Shown: piece after piece, positions 1 to 5,841 of the stretch
Layout of the letters: each line of letters opens with the position of its first letter
Numbering within the stretch: position 1 is the stretch's first letter
Assembly: GCA_946887065.1 (NCBI GenBank)
Contig: CAMPKL010000262.1
Coordinates: forward strand, 1 to 5,841
Length of the DNA stretch: 5,841 bases
From: an uncultured Bryobacterales bacterium
Lineage (GTDB): Bacteria; Acidobacteriota; Terriglobia; Bryobacterales; UBA6623
Direction of reading: 5' to 3'
Notes under the pieces: model-generated
Seen by the model: the letters and a program-made list of their open reading frames with translations, nothing else
The model's database searches: none
What the model was told of the DNA's origin: nothing
Program-made: the position numbers and the translations under genes

Positions 1-9
1 GTTTAGGCC

Positions 10-1485
10 ATGGACGCAGTTACGCTAGTCACGCTTGCCCTTTTGATGACGGCGTTGCCGTTGATAGCCGCCCGGCGATACGGGCTCCTTCGCTTCGCAG
101 GCCCGCTCTACGTCGTGGCGGCCAGCGTTTTTCTTGGCGTCACGGTGAAGACGGTTGCGAATCTAGCCGCTCCCGGCAGAGGATTCTACTCTGCGATGGC
201 GCCGGTTCAGCAAGATGTCCTCAGGGGCTATCTCTACGCTTTGTTGTTCATTCTCATGTTGTCGATCGGGTATGCGGCAGCGGCGCGCGGCGTCCCGACC
301 AAGGCCCTATCGCGCCGAATTGCAACGACGGCGGTCGTCTTGCAAGATCGCCACATGCTTGCGATTGCAGCCGCGTCGACGGCTCTGTTTGTCGTAACCG
401 CGGTGTTTTATCTTGGTGAAAAGTCGGCAGGTATCGGGTTGCGCGACGTTCTCACCCTAGACAACCTGCAGCGCTTGAACGTCGGGAAATTGGACATATC
501 AGAAGGGTCCGGAGGTTTTGGACTGTCGTATGGCTACATCGCCATATTTTTTTCGTTGCTATCGATGTCCCTCTCGATCTTGGTCAGTCAACTGTATTTG
601 AGAAAAGCTAGTTTTACCACGGTGGCGTCCGTGGGGTTAGTCAGCTGTCTTATCGTGCTATCCGCTCTCATCCGAGGGAAGCGCGGCGACTTGCTGGATG
701 TTGCAGGCATCTTGATTGTCTTGCATTTTTGTTTTCGACAGCGGGTCAACATCAGAATGCTGTCGAGAACGCTGGTTGGCGGCTTGGCGATCGTCGTCCT
801 ATTCGGCTTTATGACCAGTCTACGAACGGCGCGGGACGCGGATGATTCGACCAGTTCAGTAATCAATGAAACTACGTTCGACCAGGTCTTGTTTTCCACG
901 TATTTTTTCGACATCAATGTCATCGCGGCGATCGTCGACAACATGCAAACGGATGATCTTAAGTACGGGAGTACATATAAGGATTGGGTGATCGGGCTGA
1001 TTCCGCGGCCGTTGTGGCCCGAGAAGCCGGCAATCAGTTTGGGCCTCTACGTGAAAACAGTCATCTTTAAGTGGCTGGGCACTATCGGCGGCATCAATCC
1101 GACAATGGCGGGCGAGGCGTTCATCAATTTTTCGTGGTTCGGGGCGCTGGCCGGTTTGCTGTACGGCGCCGGTTTCAGAAGACTTGAGGAATGGTTGTTA
1201 GGTTCGCGGATGTTGAAATTCGCGGGAGGCCCTTGGTTGTATGCGGCCTTGATCTTTCCGCTGGTGTGGAGCCTGGCGCAGAGTTCATTTTCGATCGTTG
1301 TCGTGGGCTTTCTTGTGAAGATGGCCCTGGCGGCGGGCGCGTGTGTAGCCCTGCGAGAAATCGGCGGGCGTTCTCGGACAGTCACGAATCAAGCCGGAAT
1401 GGGCATGCAGACGGGATTATTGAGGCGATTCCATGGCGTTCAGGCAGTACGACGGTTCAGTGAGCGAAGGATCGCCGGGCGATGA
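10..1485 (+). CDS. Wzy-type O-antigen/exopolysaccharide repeat-unit polymerase, polytopic inner-membrane protein
   Basis: The 491-residue protein is very hydrophobic, with about ten to twelve likely membrane segments (near residues 3-21, 31-51, 71-92, 117-135, 173-196, 203-221, 226-241, 254-270, 374-388 and 408-447). A long polar stretch at about 271-370 looks like the large periplasmic loop of Wzy polymerases. It carries PRPLWPEKP (332-340), then GGINPTMAGEAFINF (360-374), resembling the conserved Pro/Trp/Lys-Pro and Gly-Glu-x-x-x-Asn-Phe region of oligosaccharide repeat-unit polymerases. Such proteins join lipid-linked repeat units on the periplasmic face of the inner membrane. The ATG at 10 is the first possible start, because an in-frame TAG lies at 4-6; that TAG could also end an upstream gene. 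The C-terminal tail (449-491) is arginine-rich and probably cytoplasmic. Middle-gene G+C is low (25 of 60 in 541-600), common for wzy genes. An O-antigen ligase is the main alternative, but the glycosyltransferase context favours a polymerase. Linkage and substrate cannot be inferred. Confidence 0.85.
   Translation: MDAVTLVTLALLMTALPLIAARRYGLLRFAGPLYVVAASVFLGVTVKTVANLAAPGRGFYSAMAPVQQDVLRGYLYALLFILMLSIGYAAAARGVPTKALSRRIATTAVVLQDRHMLAIAAASTALFVVTAVFYLGEKSAGIGLRDVLTLDNLQRLNVGKLDISEGSGGFGLSYGYIAIFFSLLSMSLSILVSQLYLRKASFTTVASVGLVSCLIVLSALIRGKRGDLLDVAGILIVLHFCFRQRVNIRMLSRTLVGGLAIVVLFGFMTSLRTARDADDSTSSVINETTFDQVLFSTYFFDINVIAAIVDNMQTDDLKYGSTYKDWVIGLIPRPLWPEKPAISLGLYVKTVIFKWLGTIGGINPTMAGEAFINFSWFGALAGLLYGAGFRRLEEWLLGSRMLKFAGGPWLYAALIFPLVWSLAQSSFSIVVVGFLVKMALAAGACVALREIGGRSRTVTNQAGMGMQTGLLRRFHGVQAVRRFSERRIAGR
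1466..1471 (+). promoter_or_regulatory. Ribosome binding site for the first acyltransferase, inside the polymerase gene
   Basis: GAAGGA lies within the last codons of the polymerase gene, 10 bases before the ATG at 1482. It supports the start that overlaps the polymerase stop (ATGA, 1482-1485). A second ATG follows directly at 1485, so either codon could initiate. The arrangement suggests translational coupling of the two genes. Confidence 0.5.
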
Positions 1486-2054
1486 TGCTCTTTTTGTGGC
1501 GCGGATTCCGCAAGGCGCGGTCCTTGGCCGGAGGCTGGTTCACGGTGGCGATGTTGCGGAGTCAGGGCGCAACGCTGCGAGGCAGGTCGCGGTTCCTTTC
1601 CAGCACCTATGTCCGGTATCCCAAGGCGGTTTCCATCGGGTCGGATTGCTTGATCGGGCGCGGCGTCGTTATCGGATCGGAAGCTAAGGGTTCAAGACTG
1701 ACGATCGGCGACGGCGTGCAGATCAATGACCGCGTTCAACTCGATCATACGGGCGACTTGGTGATTGGCGATCGTGTGCTGATTTCCAGCGAAGTCATCG
1801 TGTCAACCCATTCGCACGGTCATGATCCGCGCTCAGTCCCGGCGCCGTATCCCAAGGTGATTGCTGACGGCGCGTGGATCGGCATGAGGGCGATCATTCT
1901 GCCTTCTTGCCGGCGGATCGGGGAGGGCGCCATTGTGGCGGCGGCCTCAGTAGTAACGCACGATGTTCCCGACTACGTCATCGTCGCCGGAAATCCCGCA
2001 CGCGTCATTGGGCCAGTCGGTAGCGGAGAAGCAGAAATCCACGAAGCCGGATGA
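1482..2054 (+). CDS. Left-handed beta-helix (hexapeptide-repeat) acyltransferase, probably sugar O-acetyltransferase
   Basis: The 190-residue protein is a hexapeptide-repeat acyltransferase of the LacA/maltose acetyltransferase/serine acetyltransferase superfamily. Isoleucine- or valine-glycine turns typical of a left-handed beta-helix run from about residue 50 to 165 (IG at 52-53, 58-59, 64-65, 75-76, 95-96, 133-134 and 146-147). The histidine-rich loop THSHGHD (109-115) sits where the catalytic histidine of LacA-type enzymes lies, though I cannot tell which of H110, H112 and H114 is used. The C-terminal GNPARVIG (170-177) is the usual family closing motif. Members act as trimers and transfer acetyl from acetyl-CoA to a sugar hydroxyl or amino group. 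No signal peptide is evident, so a cytoplasmic role on a nucleotide sugar or lipid-linked intermediate is likely. It overlaps the polymerase gene by four bases. Residues 1-25 are moderately hydrophobic with several arginines and may touch the membrane. Acyl donor and acceptor are inferred, not shown. Confidence 0.88.
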   Translation: MMLFLWRGFRKARSLAGGWFTVAMLRSQGATLRGRSRFLSSTYVRYPKAVSIGSDCLIGRGVVIGSEAKGSRLTIGDGVQINDRVQLDHTGDLVIGDRVLISSEVIVSTHSHGHDPRSVPAPYPKVIADGAWIGMRAIILPSCRRIGEGAIVAAASVVTHDVPDYVIVAGNPARVIGPVGSGEAEIHEAG

Positions 2055-2060
2055 TGGGCA

Positions 2061-3218
2061 ATGAAGGTGCTTCACGTCACGCCGGCTTTTTATCCCGCAA
2101 CTTACTGGGGCGGACCGATCGTGTCGGTATTTGCGGCTTGCAACGCACTTGCTAGACAGGATGCCGTGGAGCTTCGGGTTTTGACGACGGATGCCGCGGG
2201 GCCGAGGCGATCCGATCGCGTTGCATGGCAAGACACTCCGGTGTATTACGAAGCCGGGTACGAAGTTTATTTCACTCGACGAGCGATAGGGCGCGATTGG
2301 GCGCCGGGCCTGTTGATGCGTCTGCCGCAAATGGTGAAATGGGCAGACGTCGTGCATCTGACCGGGACATATTCCTTCCCGACGCTGCCTACGCTGGCCG
2401 CTTGCCGGAGCCTGGGCCGTCCAATCGTTTGGTCGCCGAGGGGCGCCCTGCAGGCCACGGAGCAGTGGTCCGGCGTACGAAGACCGCGTGCGAAAGCGGC
2501 GTTTGAGGCGTTGTGCCGGATGGCCATGCCAGCCCAAGCAGTGCTGCACGTAACGGCCGAAATGGAGCGAGAGGCAAGCGTCAAGAGGTTGCCGGGAATC
2601 AGCATTGCTGTTATTCCGAACGGCGTCGACATTCCAGGCGAATTGCCCGATCGGGTGTGGCGGCCGGGCGGGCGGCTTCGCCTGCTGTACATCAGTCGCC
2701 TGGATCCGAAGAAGGGTCTTGAAAATCTTCTCGGCGCGATGAGCATGCTGCCGGCAAGCTTTACGCTGGACATTTACGGGACCGGCGACGAGGCGTACGA
2801 GCGTTCTCTGAAGGTTCGAGTTGCAGAGATGGGTTTGGGACCGCGTGTGGCCTTTCACGGGCACGTCCTCAACGCGGCAAAGACGAAAGCGTTTGTCGAG
2901 GCGGACCTGTTCGTGTTGCCCAGCTTTTCGGAGAACTTCGGAATGGTTGTCGCGGAAGCATTGGCTCACGGCGTACCCGTCGTCACTTCCCATGCGACAC
3001 CTTGGAAAGAGGTGGAGACGGTCGGCTGCGGGCTGTGGGTCGACAACCGACCTGATTCAATCGCCGAGGCGATCCTAGAACTCTCCGTCGGTGATCTTGA
3101 GGCCATGGGCCGGCGAGGCCGTCTCTGGATGATGGGTCAGTTTAGTTGGAAGGGCGTCGCACGCCAAGTGCGCGAGCTTTATGAGAGCCTGGTCGCGCCT
3201 CCTGCGCATGCGACCTAG
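2061..3218 (+). CDS. GT4-family glycosyltransferase (GT-B fold)
   Basis: The 385-residue protein has the full length and both halves of a retaining GT-B glycosyltransferase of family GT4. The N-terminal acceptor domain begins with the strand KVLHVTPAFYP (2-12), followed by a glycine pair at 17-18, and contains WSPRGAL (124-130), common in GT4 enzymes. The donor domain opens with the linker motif IPNGVD (185-190). It has the phosphate-binding SRLDPKKGL (212-220), where R213 and K218 match the conserved Arg and Lys, and the EX7E motif in SFSENFGMVVAEAL (288-301) with E291 and E299. It should act at the cytoplasmic face of the inner membrane, adding one sugar from a nucleotide sugar to the growing lipid-linked unit. 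The ATG is 6 bases after the preceding stop, with only a weak ribosome site (GGAT at 2049). The sequence runs straight into family motifs from residue 2, which supports this start. The sugar cannot be predicted from sequence alone. Confidence 0.9.
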   Translation: MKVLHVTPAFYPATYWGGPIVSVFAACNALARQDAVELRVLTTDAAGPRRSDRVAWQDTPVYYEAGYEVYFTRRAIGRDWAPGLLMRLPQMVKWADVVHLTGTYSFPTLPTLAACRSLGRPIVWSPRGALQATEQWSGVRRPRAKAAFEALCRMAMPAQAVLHVTAEMEREASVKRLPGISIAVIPNGVDIPGELPDRVWRPGGRLRLLYISRLDPKKGLENLLGAMSMLPASFTLDIYGTGDEAYERSLKVRVAEMGLGPRVAFHGHVLNAAKTKAFVEADLFVLPSFSENFGMVVAEALAHGVPVVTSHATPWKEVETVGCGLWVDNRPDSIAEAILELSVGDLEAMGRRGRLWMMGQFSWKGVARQVRELYESLVAPPAHAT

Positions 3219-3226
3219 ACTTGCCC

Positions 3227-3772
3227 ATGAACGAGAGTCCCTTTCCTAGCCCGCATGGATGGCGAAACCGATTCGCTCGGGCGGCTTGGGGAGTGGTGTG
3301 GGCGGCGTTGTTCCGGCCCAGTCCGGCAGTGCTTTACGGCTGGAGGCGATTTTTGTTGCGTTCGTTCGGCGCGAAGTTGGGCCGGGGTGTGCATGTTTAC
3401 CCGTCGGCCAGGGTTTGGGCGCCGTGGCGGCTAGAAATGAGCGATCATTCGTGCCTGGGTCCAATGGTTGATTGCTATAACGTGGGCGGCGTTCGGCTGG
3501 GCAAGTACGCAACGGTTTCGCAATATAGCTATCTGTGCGGGGCCACGCACGACTACTTGCGGTCGAGCATGCCTTTGGTGTCGGCTCCGATTGTGATCGG
3601 CGCCCGAGCGTGGGTGGCCGCGGACTCGTTCATCGGACCAGGCGTTACAGTCGGCGAAGGCGCCGTCGTCGGGGCGCGGTCGTCCGTCTACAAGGACGTG
3701 CCGCCTTGGTGCGTTGTTGTCGGCAATCCGGCGCGCGTCCTGAAGCAACGCATGCCGAGCGAAAAAGGTTGA
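3227..3772 (+). CDS. WcaF-like hexapeptide-repeat acetyltransferase
   Basis: This 181-residue protein resembles the WcaF-type polysaccharide acetyltransferases that O-acetylate sugars of colanic acid and related exopolysaccharides. An N-terminal arm (about 1-48) has a tryptophan-rich hydrophobic stretch, RAAWGVVWAALF (18-29), then a basic segment with Trp and Arg-Arg, typical of WcaF proteins and possibly membrane-contacting. Left-handed beta-helix coils follow from about residue 50 to 160. LCGATHDY (103-110) holds the probable catalytic H108, and the protein ends with the closing motif GNPARVL (166-172). The enzyme should use acetyl-CoA in the cytoplasm. I chose the ATG at 3227; an in-frame TTG at 3221, only 2 bases after the previous stop, would add two residues. 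Neither start has a clear ribosome site, so re-initiation after the GT4 gene is likely. The 3' half is G+C-rich (83 of 120 in 3601-3720). Its target sugar is unknown, and it is clearly distinct from the other acyltransferase in the operon. Confidence 0.87.
   Translation: MNESPFPSPHGWRNRFARAAWGVVWAALFRPSPAVLYGWRRFLLRSFGAKLGRGVHVYPSARVWAPWRLEMSDHSCLGPMVDCYNVGGVRLGKYATVSQYSYLCGATHDYLRSSMPLVSAPIVIGARAWVAADSFIGPGVTVGEGAVVGARSSVYKDVPPWCVVVGNPARVLKQRMPSEKG
3762..3768 (+). promoter_or_regulatory. Ribosome binding site for the GT2 gene
   Basis: AAAAAGG lies at the end of the WcaF-like gene. It is 7 bases before the TTG at 3776 and 13 bases before the in-frame ATG at 3782. The spacing favours the TTG while codon preference favours the ATG, so the start of the GT2 gene is ambiguous by two codons. 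Confidence 0.4.
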
Positions 3773-3781
3773 GTCTTGAAG

Positions 3782-4723
3782 ATGACAGACTTCCAATGGC
3801 GAGATAAAGTAGCCGCTCCCGCTAAGCTACCAGTTACTGCGATTGTGGCGGTAAAAAATGAGGAAGTAAATCTTCCGCGCTGTCTTAGTGCCCTTCAATT
3901 AGCCTCACGAGTAATTGTCGCTGACTCGGGAAGCCAAGACCATACTGTTGATATCGCGCGCCAAATGGGTAGCGACATCTTGCAATTTTCGTACGGCGGA
4001 GGCTACCCCAAGAAACGGCAATGGGTACTTGGGAACGCCGACATCGACACGCCATGGGTCATGCTTGTCGATGCCGACGAAGTTATTCCGTCGGACCTTT
4101 GGCACGAGGTTCGTATGGCGCTGTCTAACGAGCGGGTCTGCGCTTACCTGGTCCGCAAGGAGTTTCACTTTTTGGGAAAGCGATTTCGATACGGAGGGTT
4201 TTCCCACAGCGCTATAGTGCTGTTTCGTAGCGGGAAGGCGCGTTTTGAGAACCTGCTTGAGAATCCGCCTCTTGAGCAAGATATGGAGGTGCACGAACGA
4301 CTGATCGTGGAGGGTCCGATAGCCAAATTAAAGACGCCGCTGGTTCACGAAGATTTTAGAGGTCTGGATGCGTATGTCAACAAGCATCGCCAGTACGCAA
4401 GTTGGGAAGCAGCCGTGCGAGTCAACTTTCAGCAATCGGGCCGATGGGGGAAAGATTCGGTTGAACCGCGCATCGTGGGAAACGTTCAGGAGTTGCGTCG
4501 CTTCCTGAAGATGATCTCGATGGCGATGCCGTTTGAGCCTGTCCTATGGTTTTTGTACCACTATGTCGTGAAGCTGGGTTTCCTGGAGGGTCGTCGTGGA
4601 TTGATCGCGAGTCAGGTTCGCTCGAACTATATTAGAGAGGTTCGGGCGAAAGTCTATGAAAGCCAACTGCGACAGGCGGCGCATTGTGTCGGACTGGACG
4701 GTTTCGGCGACGGTGATCATTAG
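3782..4723 (+). CDS. GT2-family glycosyltransferase, WaaE/KdtX-like (lipopolysaccharide beta-1,4-glucosyltransferase group)
   Basis: The 313-residue protein is an inverting GT-A glycosyltransferase of family GT2. The N-terminal strand TAIVAVKNEE (19-28) is followed by VADSGSQDHT (46-55), which binds the nucleotide sugar, and YPKKRQW (75-81). The metal-binding DADE (97-100) follows. VHERL (170-174) and KHRQYASWEA (201-210) match the second half of the WaaE/KdtX group. A hydrophobic stretch near the C-terminus (about 249-269), ending in LGFLEGRRGL, is also characteristic and probably anchors the enzyme at the membrane. WaaE adds glucose to the lipopolysaccharide inner core, but similar enzymes occur in exopolysaccharide clusters, so the sugar here is uncertain. 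The start is ambiguous: an in-frame TTG at 3776 has the better-spaced ribosome site and would add two residues. The first 180 bases or so have lower G+C (89 of 180 in 3781-3960) than the gene just before it. The gene ends 62 bases before the next start. Confidence 0.87.
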   Translation: MTDFQWRDKVAAPAKLPVTAIVAVKNEEVNLPRCLSALQLASRVIVADSGSQDHTVDIARQMGSDILQFSYGGGYPKKRQWVLGNADIDTPWVMLVDADEVIPSDLWHEVRMALSNERVCAYLVRKEFHFLGKRFRYGGFSHSAIVLFRSGKARFENLLENPPLEQDMEVHERLIVEGPIAKLKTPLVHEDFRGLDAYVNKHRQYASWEAAVRVNFQQSGRWGKDSVEPRIVGNVQELRRFLKMISMAMPFEPVLWFLYHYVVKLGFLEGRRGLIASQVRSNYIREVRAKVYESQLRQAAHCVGLDGFGDGDH

Positions 4724-4762
4724 CGTGGCTCCGGTTGCCTAGCTGGGCGCATCGGACGGAAG

Positions 4763-4784
4763 GTAGCGGAAAGCTGCTTGCTAC
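4763..4784 (+). promoter_or_regulatory. Small hairpin over the ribosome-site region of the last gene
   Basis: GTAGC (4763-4767) and GCTAC (4780-4784) are perfect inverted repeats. Inside them AAG (4771-4773) pairs with CTT (4777-4779) around a three-base loop, leaving GGA (4768-4770) as a bulge. The structure ends one base before the GTG start at 4786 and includes the only purine-rich ribosome-site candidate, GGAAAG (4768-4773). It could lower translation of the last gene. It has no T-run, so it is not an intrinsic terminator. A stem this short can arise by chance. Confidence 0.25.
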
Positions 4785-4785
4785 A

Positions 4786-5841
4786 GTGACGATTCTCTTC
4801 ATTAACCAGTTCTTCTCGCCTGATGAGGCCGCTACGGCTCAGATGCTCGGCGACGTTGTCGCGGAAGCAGGCTGCGAGATCAGCATCGTATGCGGCGGCG
4901 CCAGCTATGCGGGTGGGGCGGCCAAGCCGATCGAAGGCCTCGTGATCCAGCGAGTGAAGACTCCCGGGTTTGGCCACGGGCGCCTGCGTAAGATCTGGAG
5001 CTACGGAGGTTTTTTTCTTGGCGCTTTGGCGGCTGCCCTGAGAATCCGACGCCCCGATGTCATCGTTACGATGACCACGCCGCCTTTGCTCGGGCTGATT
5101 GGACTGGCTGTTCAGCGCCTCAGGGGATCGCGGCACTTCATCTGGGAGATGGATGTTTATCCGGACATCGCGACCGAGTTGGGGTTACTTCGGGAAGGCG
5201 GTTGGGCCGATCGTGTTGTCGGATTCCTCGCCGATTTGCCGCGCCGGAAGGCGGATGGCGTGATCGCGCTTGGACCGTGCATGGCAGCTCGGCTGGAGCG
5301 GAGAGGTATGGATCCGCGACGCATCCACATCTGCCATAACTGGGCCGACGGGACGTCGATTACGCCGAAGCCCTTTATGCAGGATGGAAGAGTCAAAGTT
5401 CTTTACTCGGGGAACTTCGGACTCGCGCATGACTTCGATACGGTGGTTCAAGCCCTCGAAGTTCTCGGACAGGACGCGGGTTTTGAGTTTGTTTTCAGCG
5501 GCGGGGGGCCACAGTTTAAGAGACTCAAGGCGATCTGCGAAGAGAACGGCTACTCGGCTTGCCGTTTCCAGGGGTTCCAGCCGCGCGATGCGGTGGGCGA
5601 GCTGTTAGGCGGTTGCGATGTCGGTTTGGTGACGCAAAAAAACGGCACCCAAGGGGCTGTCGTTCCATCAAAGATGTACGGCCTGATGGCTGCCGGCCGC
5701 GCGGTCGTCTATGTCGGGCCAGCCGAGGCGACTCCAACCTACTTGATCGCGGAGCATGAATGGGGCTGGAGAATCGCTAACGGCGATGCTGACGGATTGG
5801 TCTGGCGCCTACGGGAGCTGCGGGATCAGCCTGAGTCCTAC
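4786..5841 (+). CDS. WcaI-like GT4 glycosyltransferase, 3' end missing (runs off the window)
   Basis: The frame is open from the GTG at 4786 to the last base, giving 352 residues without a stop. The start MTILFINQFFSPD (1-13) is the usual beginning of WcaI-type glycosyltransferases. The acceptor domain has RPDVIVTMTTPPLLG (89-103), the Thr/Ser-Pro-Pro loop of this group, then WEMDVYPD (120-127). The donor domain has LYSGNFGLAHDFD (206-218), a Gly-rich FSGGGPQF (237-244) and VPSKMYGLMAAGRAVVYVG (293-311), the hallmark nucleotide-sugar site of the group, in place of a classical EX7E motif. It should add one sugar to the repeat unit at the cytoplasmic membrane face; WcaI of colanic acid synthesis is the named relative. 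Family members are about 400 residues, so some 50 are missing beyond the edge. An in-frame TTG at 4735 would add 17 residues (PSWAHRTEGSGKLLAT follows it), but these look unlike the family. The gene is likely cotranscribed with those upstream. Confidence 0.85.
   Translation, partial: MTILFINQFFSPDEAATAQMLGDVVAEAGCEISIVCGGASYAGGAAKPIEGLVIQRVKTPGFGHGRLRKIWSYGGFFLGALAAALRIRRPDVIVTMTTPPLLGLIGLAVQRLRGSRHFIWEMDVYPDIATELGLLREGGWADRVVGFLADLPRRKADGVIALGPCMAARLERRGMDPRRIHICHNWADGTSITPKPFMQDGRVKVLYSGNFGLAHDFDTVVQALEVLGQDAGFEFVFSGGGPQFKRLKAICEENGYSACRFQGFQPRDAVGELLGGCDVGLVTQKNGTQGAVVPSKMYGLMAAGRAVVYVGPAEATPTYLIAEHEWGWRIANGDADGLVWRLRELRDQPESY

Noticed and set aside
588..1385. Two minus-strand frames opposite the polymerase gene (588-944 and 1047-1385)
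   Set aside because: They mirror the membrane-protein codons and give Lys/Thr/Ser/Pro-rich low-information translations. Nothing else supports them.
1630..1930. Recurrent GATCGG/GATCGT words in the first acyltransferase gene, like a short DNA repeat
   Set aside because: They are the codons of the repeating Ile-Gly hexapeptide turns, so protein periodicity explains them.
2267..2773. Minus-strand frame of 168 codons
   Set aside because: It is also opposite the GT4 gene, is Arg/Ser/Pro-rich, and has no family motif or ribosome site that would compete with the + strand gene.
1947..2993. Long open frame on the minus strand (348 codons) opposite the GT4 gene
   Set aside because: It lies opposite a gene with clear GT4 motifs. 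Its translation is rich in Arg, Gln, His, Ser and Cys with no recognisable domain, as expected of an antisense shadow in G+C-rich coding DNA.
4763..4784. Possible intrinsic terminator in the gap before the last gene
   Set aside because: The stem is short, has a bulge, and is followed by ACAGTGACG rather than a T-run.
4720..5136. Minus-strand frame covering the gap and start of the last gene
   Set aside because: The + strand frame from 4786 has unmistakable WcaI-like motifs across the same bases; the minus translation has none.

Overview
The window is a single co-directional gene cluster, all on the + strand, for synthesis of a cell-surface polysaccharide (exopolysaccharide, capsule or O-antigen). 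It holds five complete genes and one cut by the right edge. In order they are a polytopic repeat-unit polymerase (Wzy type), a left-handed beta-helix (LbH) acyltransferase, a GT4 glycosyltransferase, a second LbH acyltransferase of the WcaF type, a GT2 glycosyltransferase of the WaaE/KdtX type, and a WcaI-like GT4 glycosyltransferase that runs off the end.

The first five genes are packed as one operon. The polymerase and first acyltransferase share ATGA, and the next gaps are 6, about 8 and about 9 bases. The only real gap is 62 bases before the last gene, and it contains a small hairpin but no convincing promoter or terminator. I see no promoter in the window, so transcription presumably starts upstream of base 1. 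I see no RNA gene, mobile element, CRISPR array or long repeat on either strand.

Together the genes suggest a Wzx/Wzy-dependent pathway. The glycosyltransferases would build a lipid-linked oligosaccharide in the cytoplasm, the two acyltransferases would add acyl (probably acetyl) groups to it, and the polymerase would join exported units on the outer face of the inner membrane. The flippase, the initiating phosphoglycosyl transferase and the chain-length/export proteins are not in this window and would be expected nearby. The identity of the sugars cannot be read from the sequence.

The organism is probably a Gram-negative bacterium, most likely a proteobacterium, judged from the gene families (Wzy, WcaF-, WcaI- and WaaE-like) and the moderately high, uneven G+C. 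Hand counts range from 25/60 in the middle of the polymerase gene to 83/120 near the end of the second acyltransferase gene. No genus can be assigned. I found no evidence of a novel defence or mobile system. The points worth checking are the composition step at the GT2 gene, the paired acyltransferases, the GT2 gene's specificity, and the start region of the last gene.
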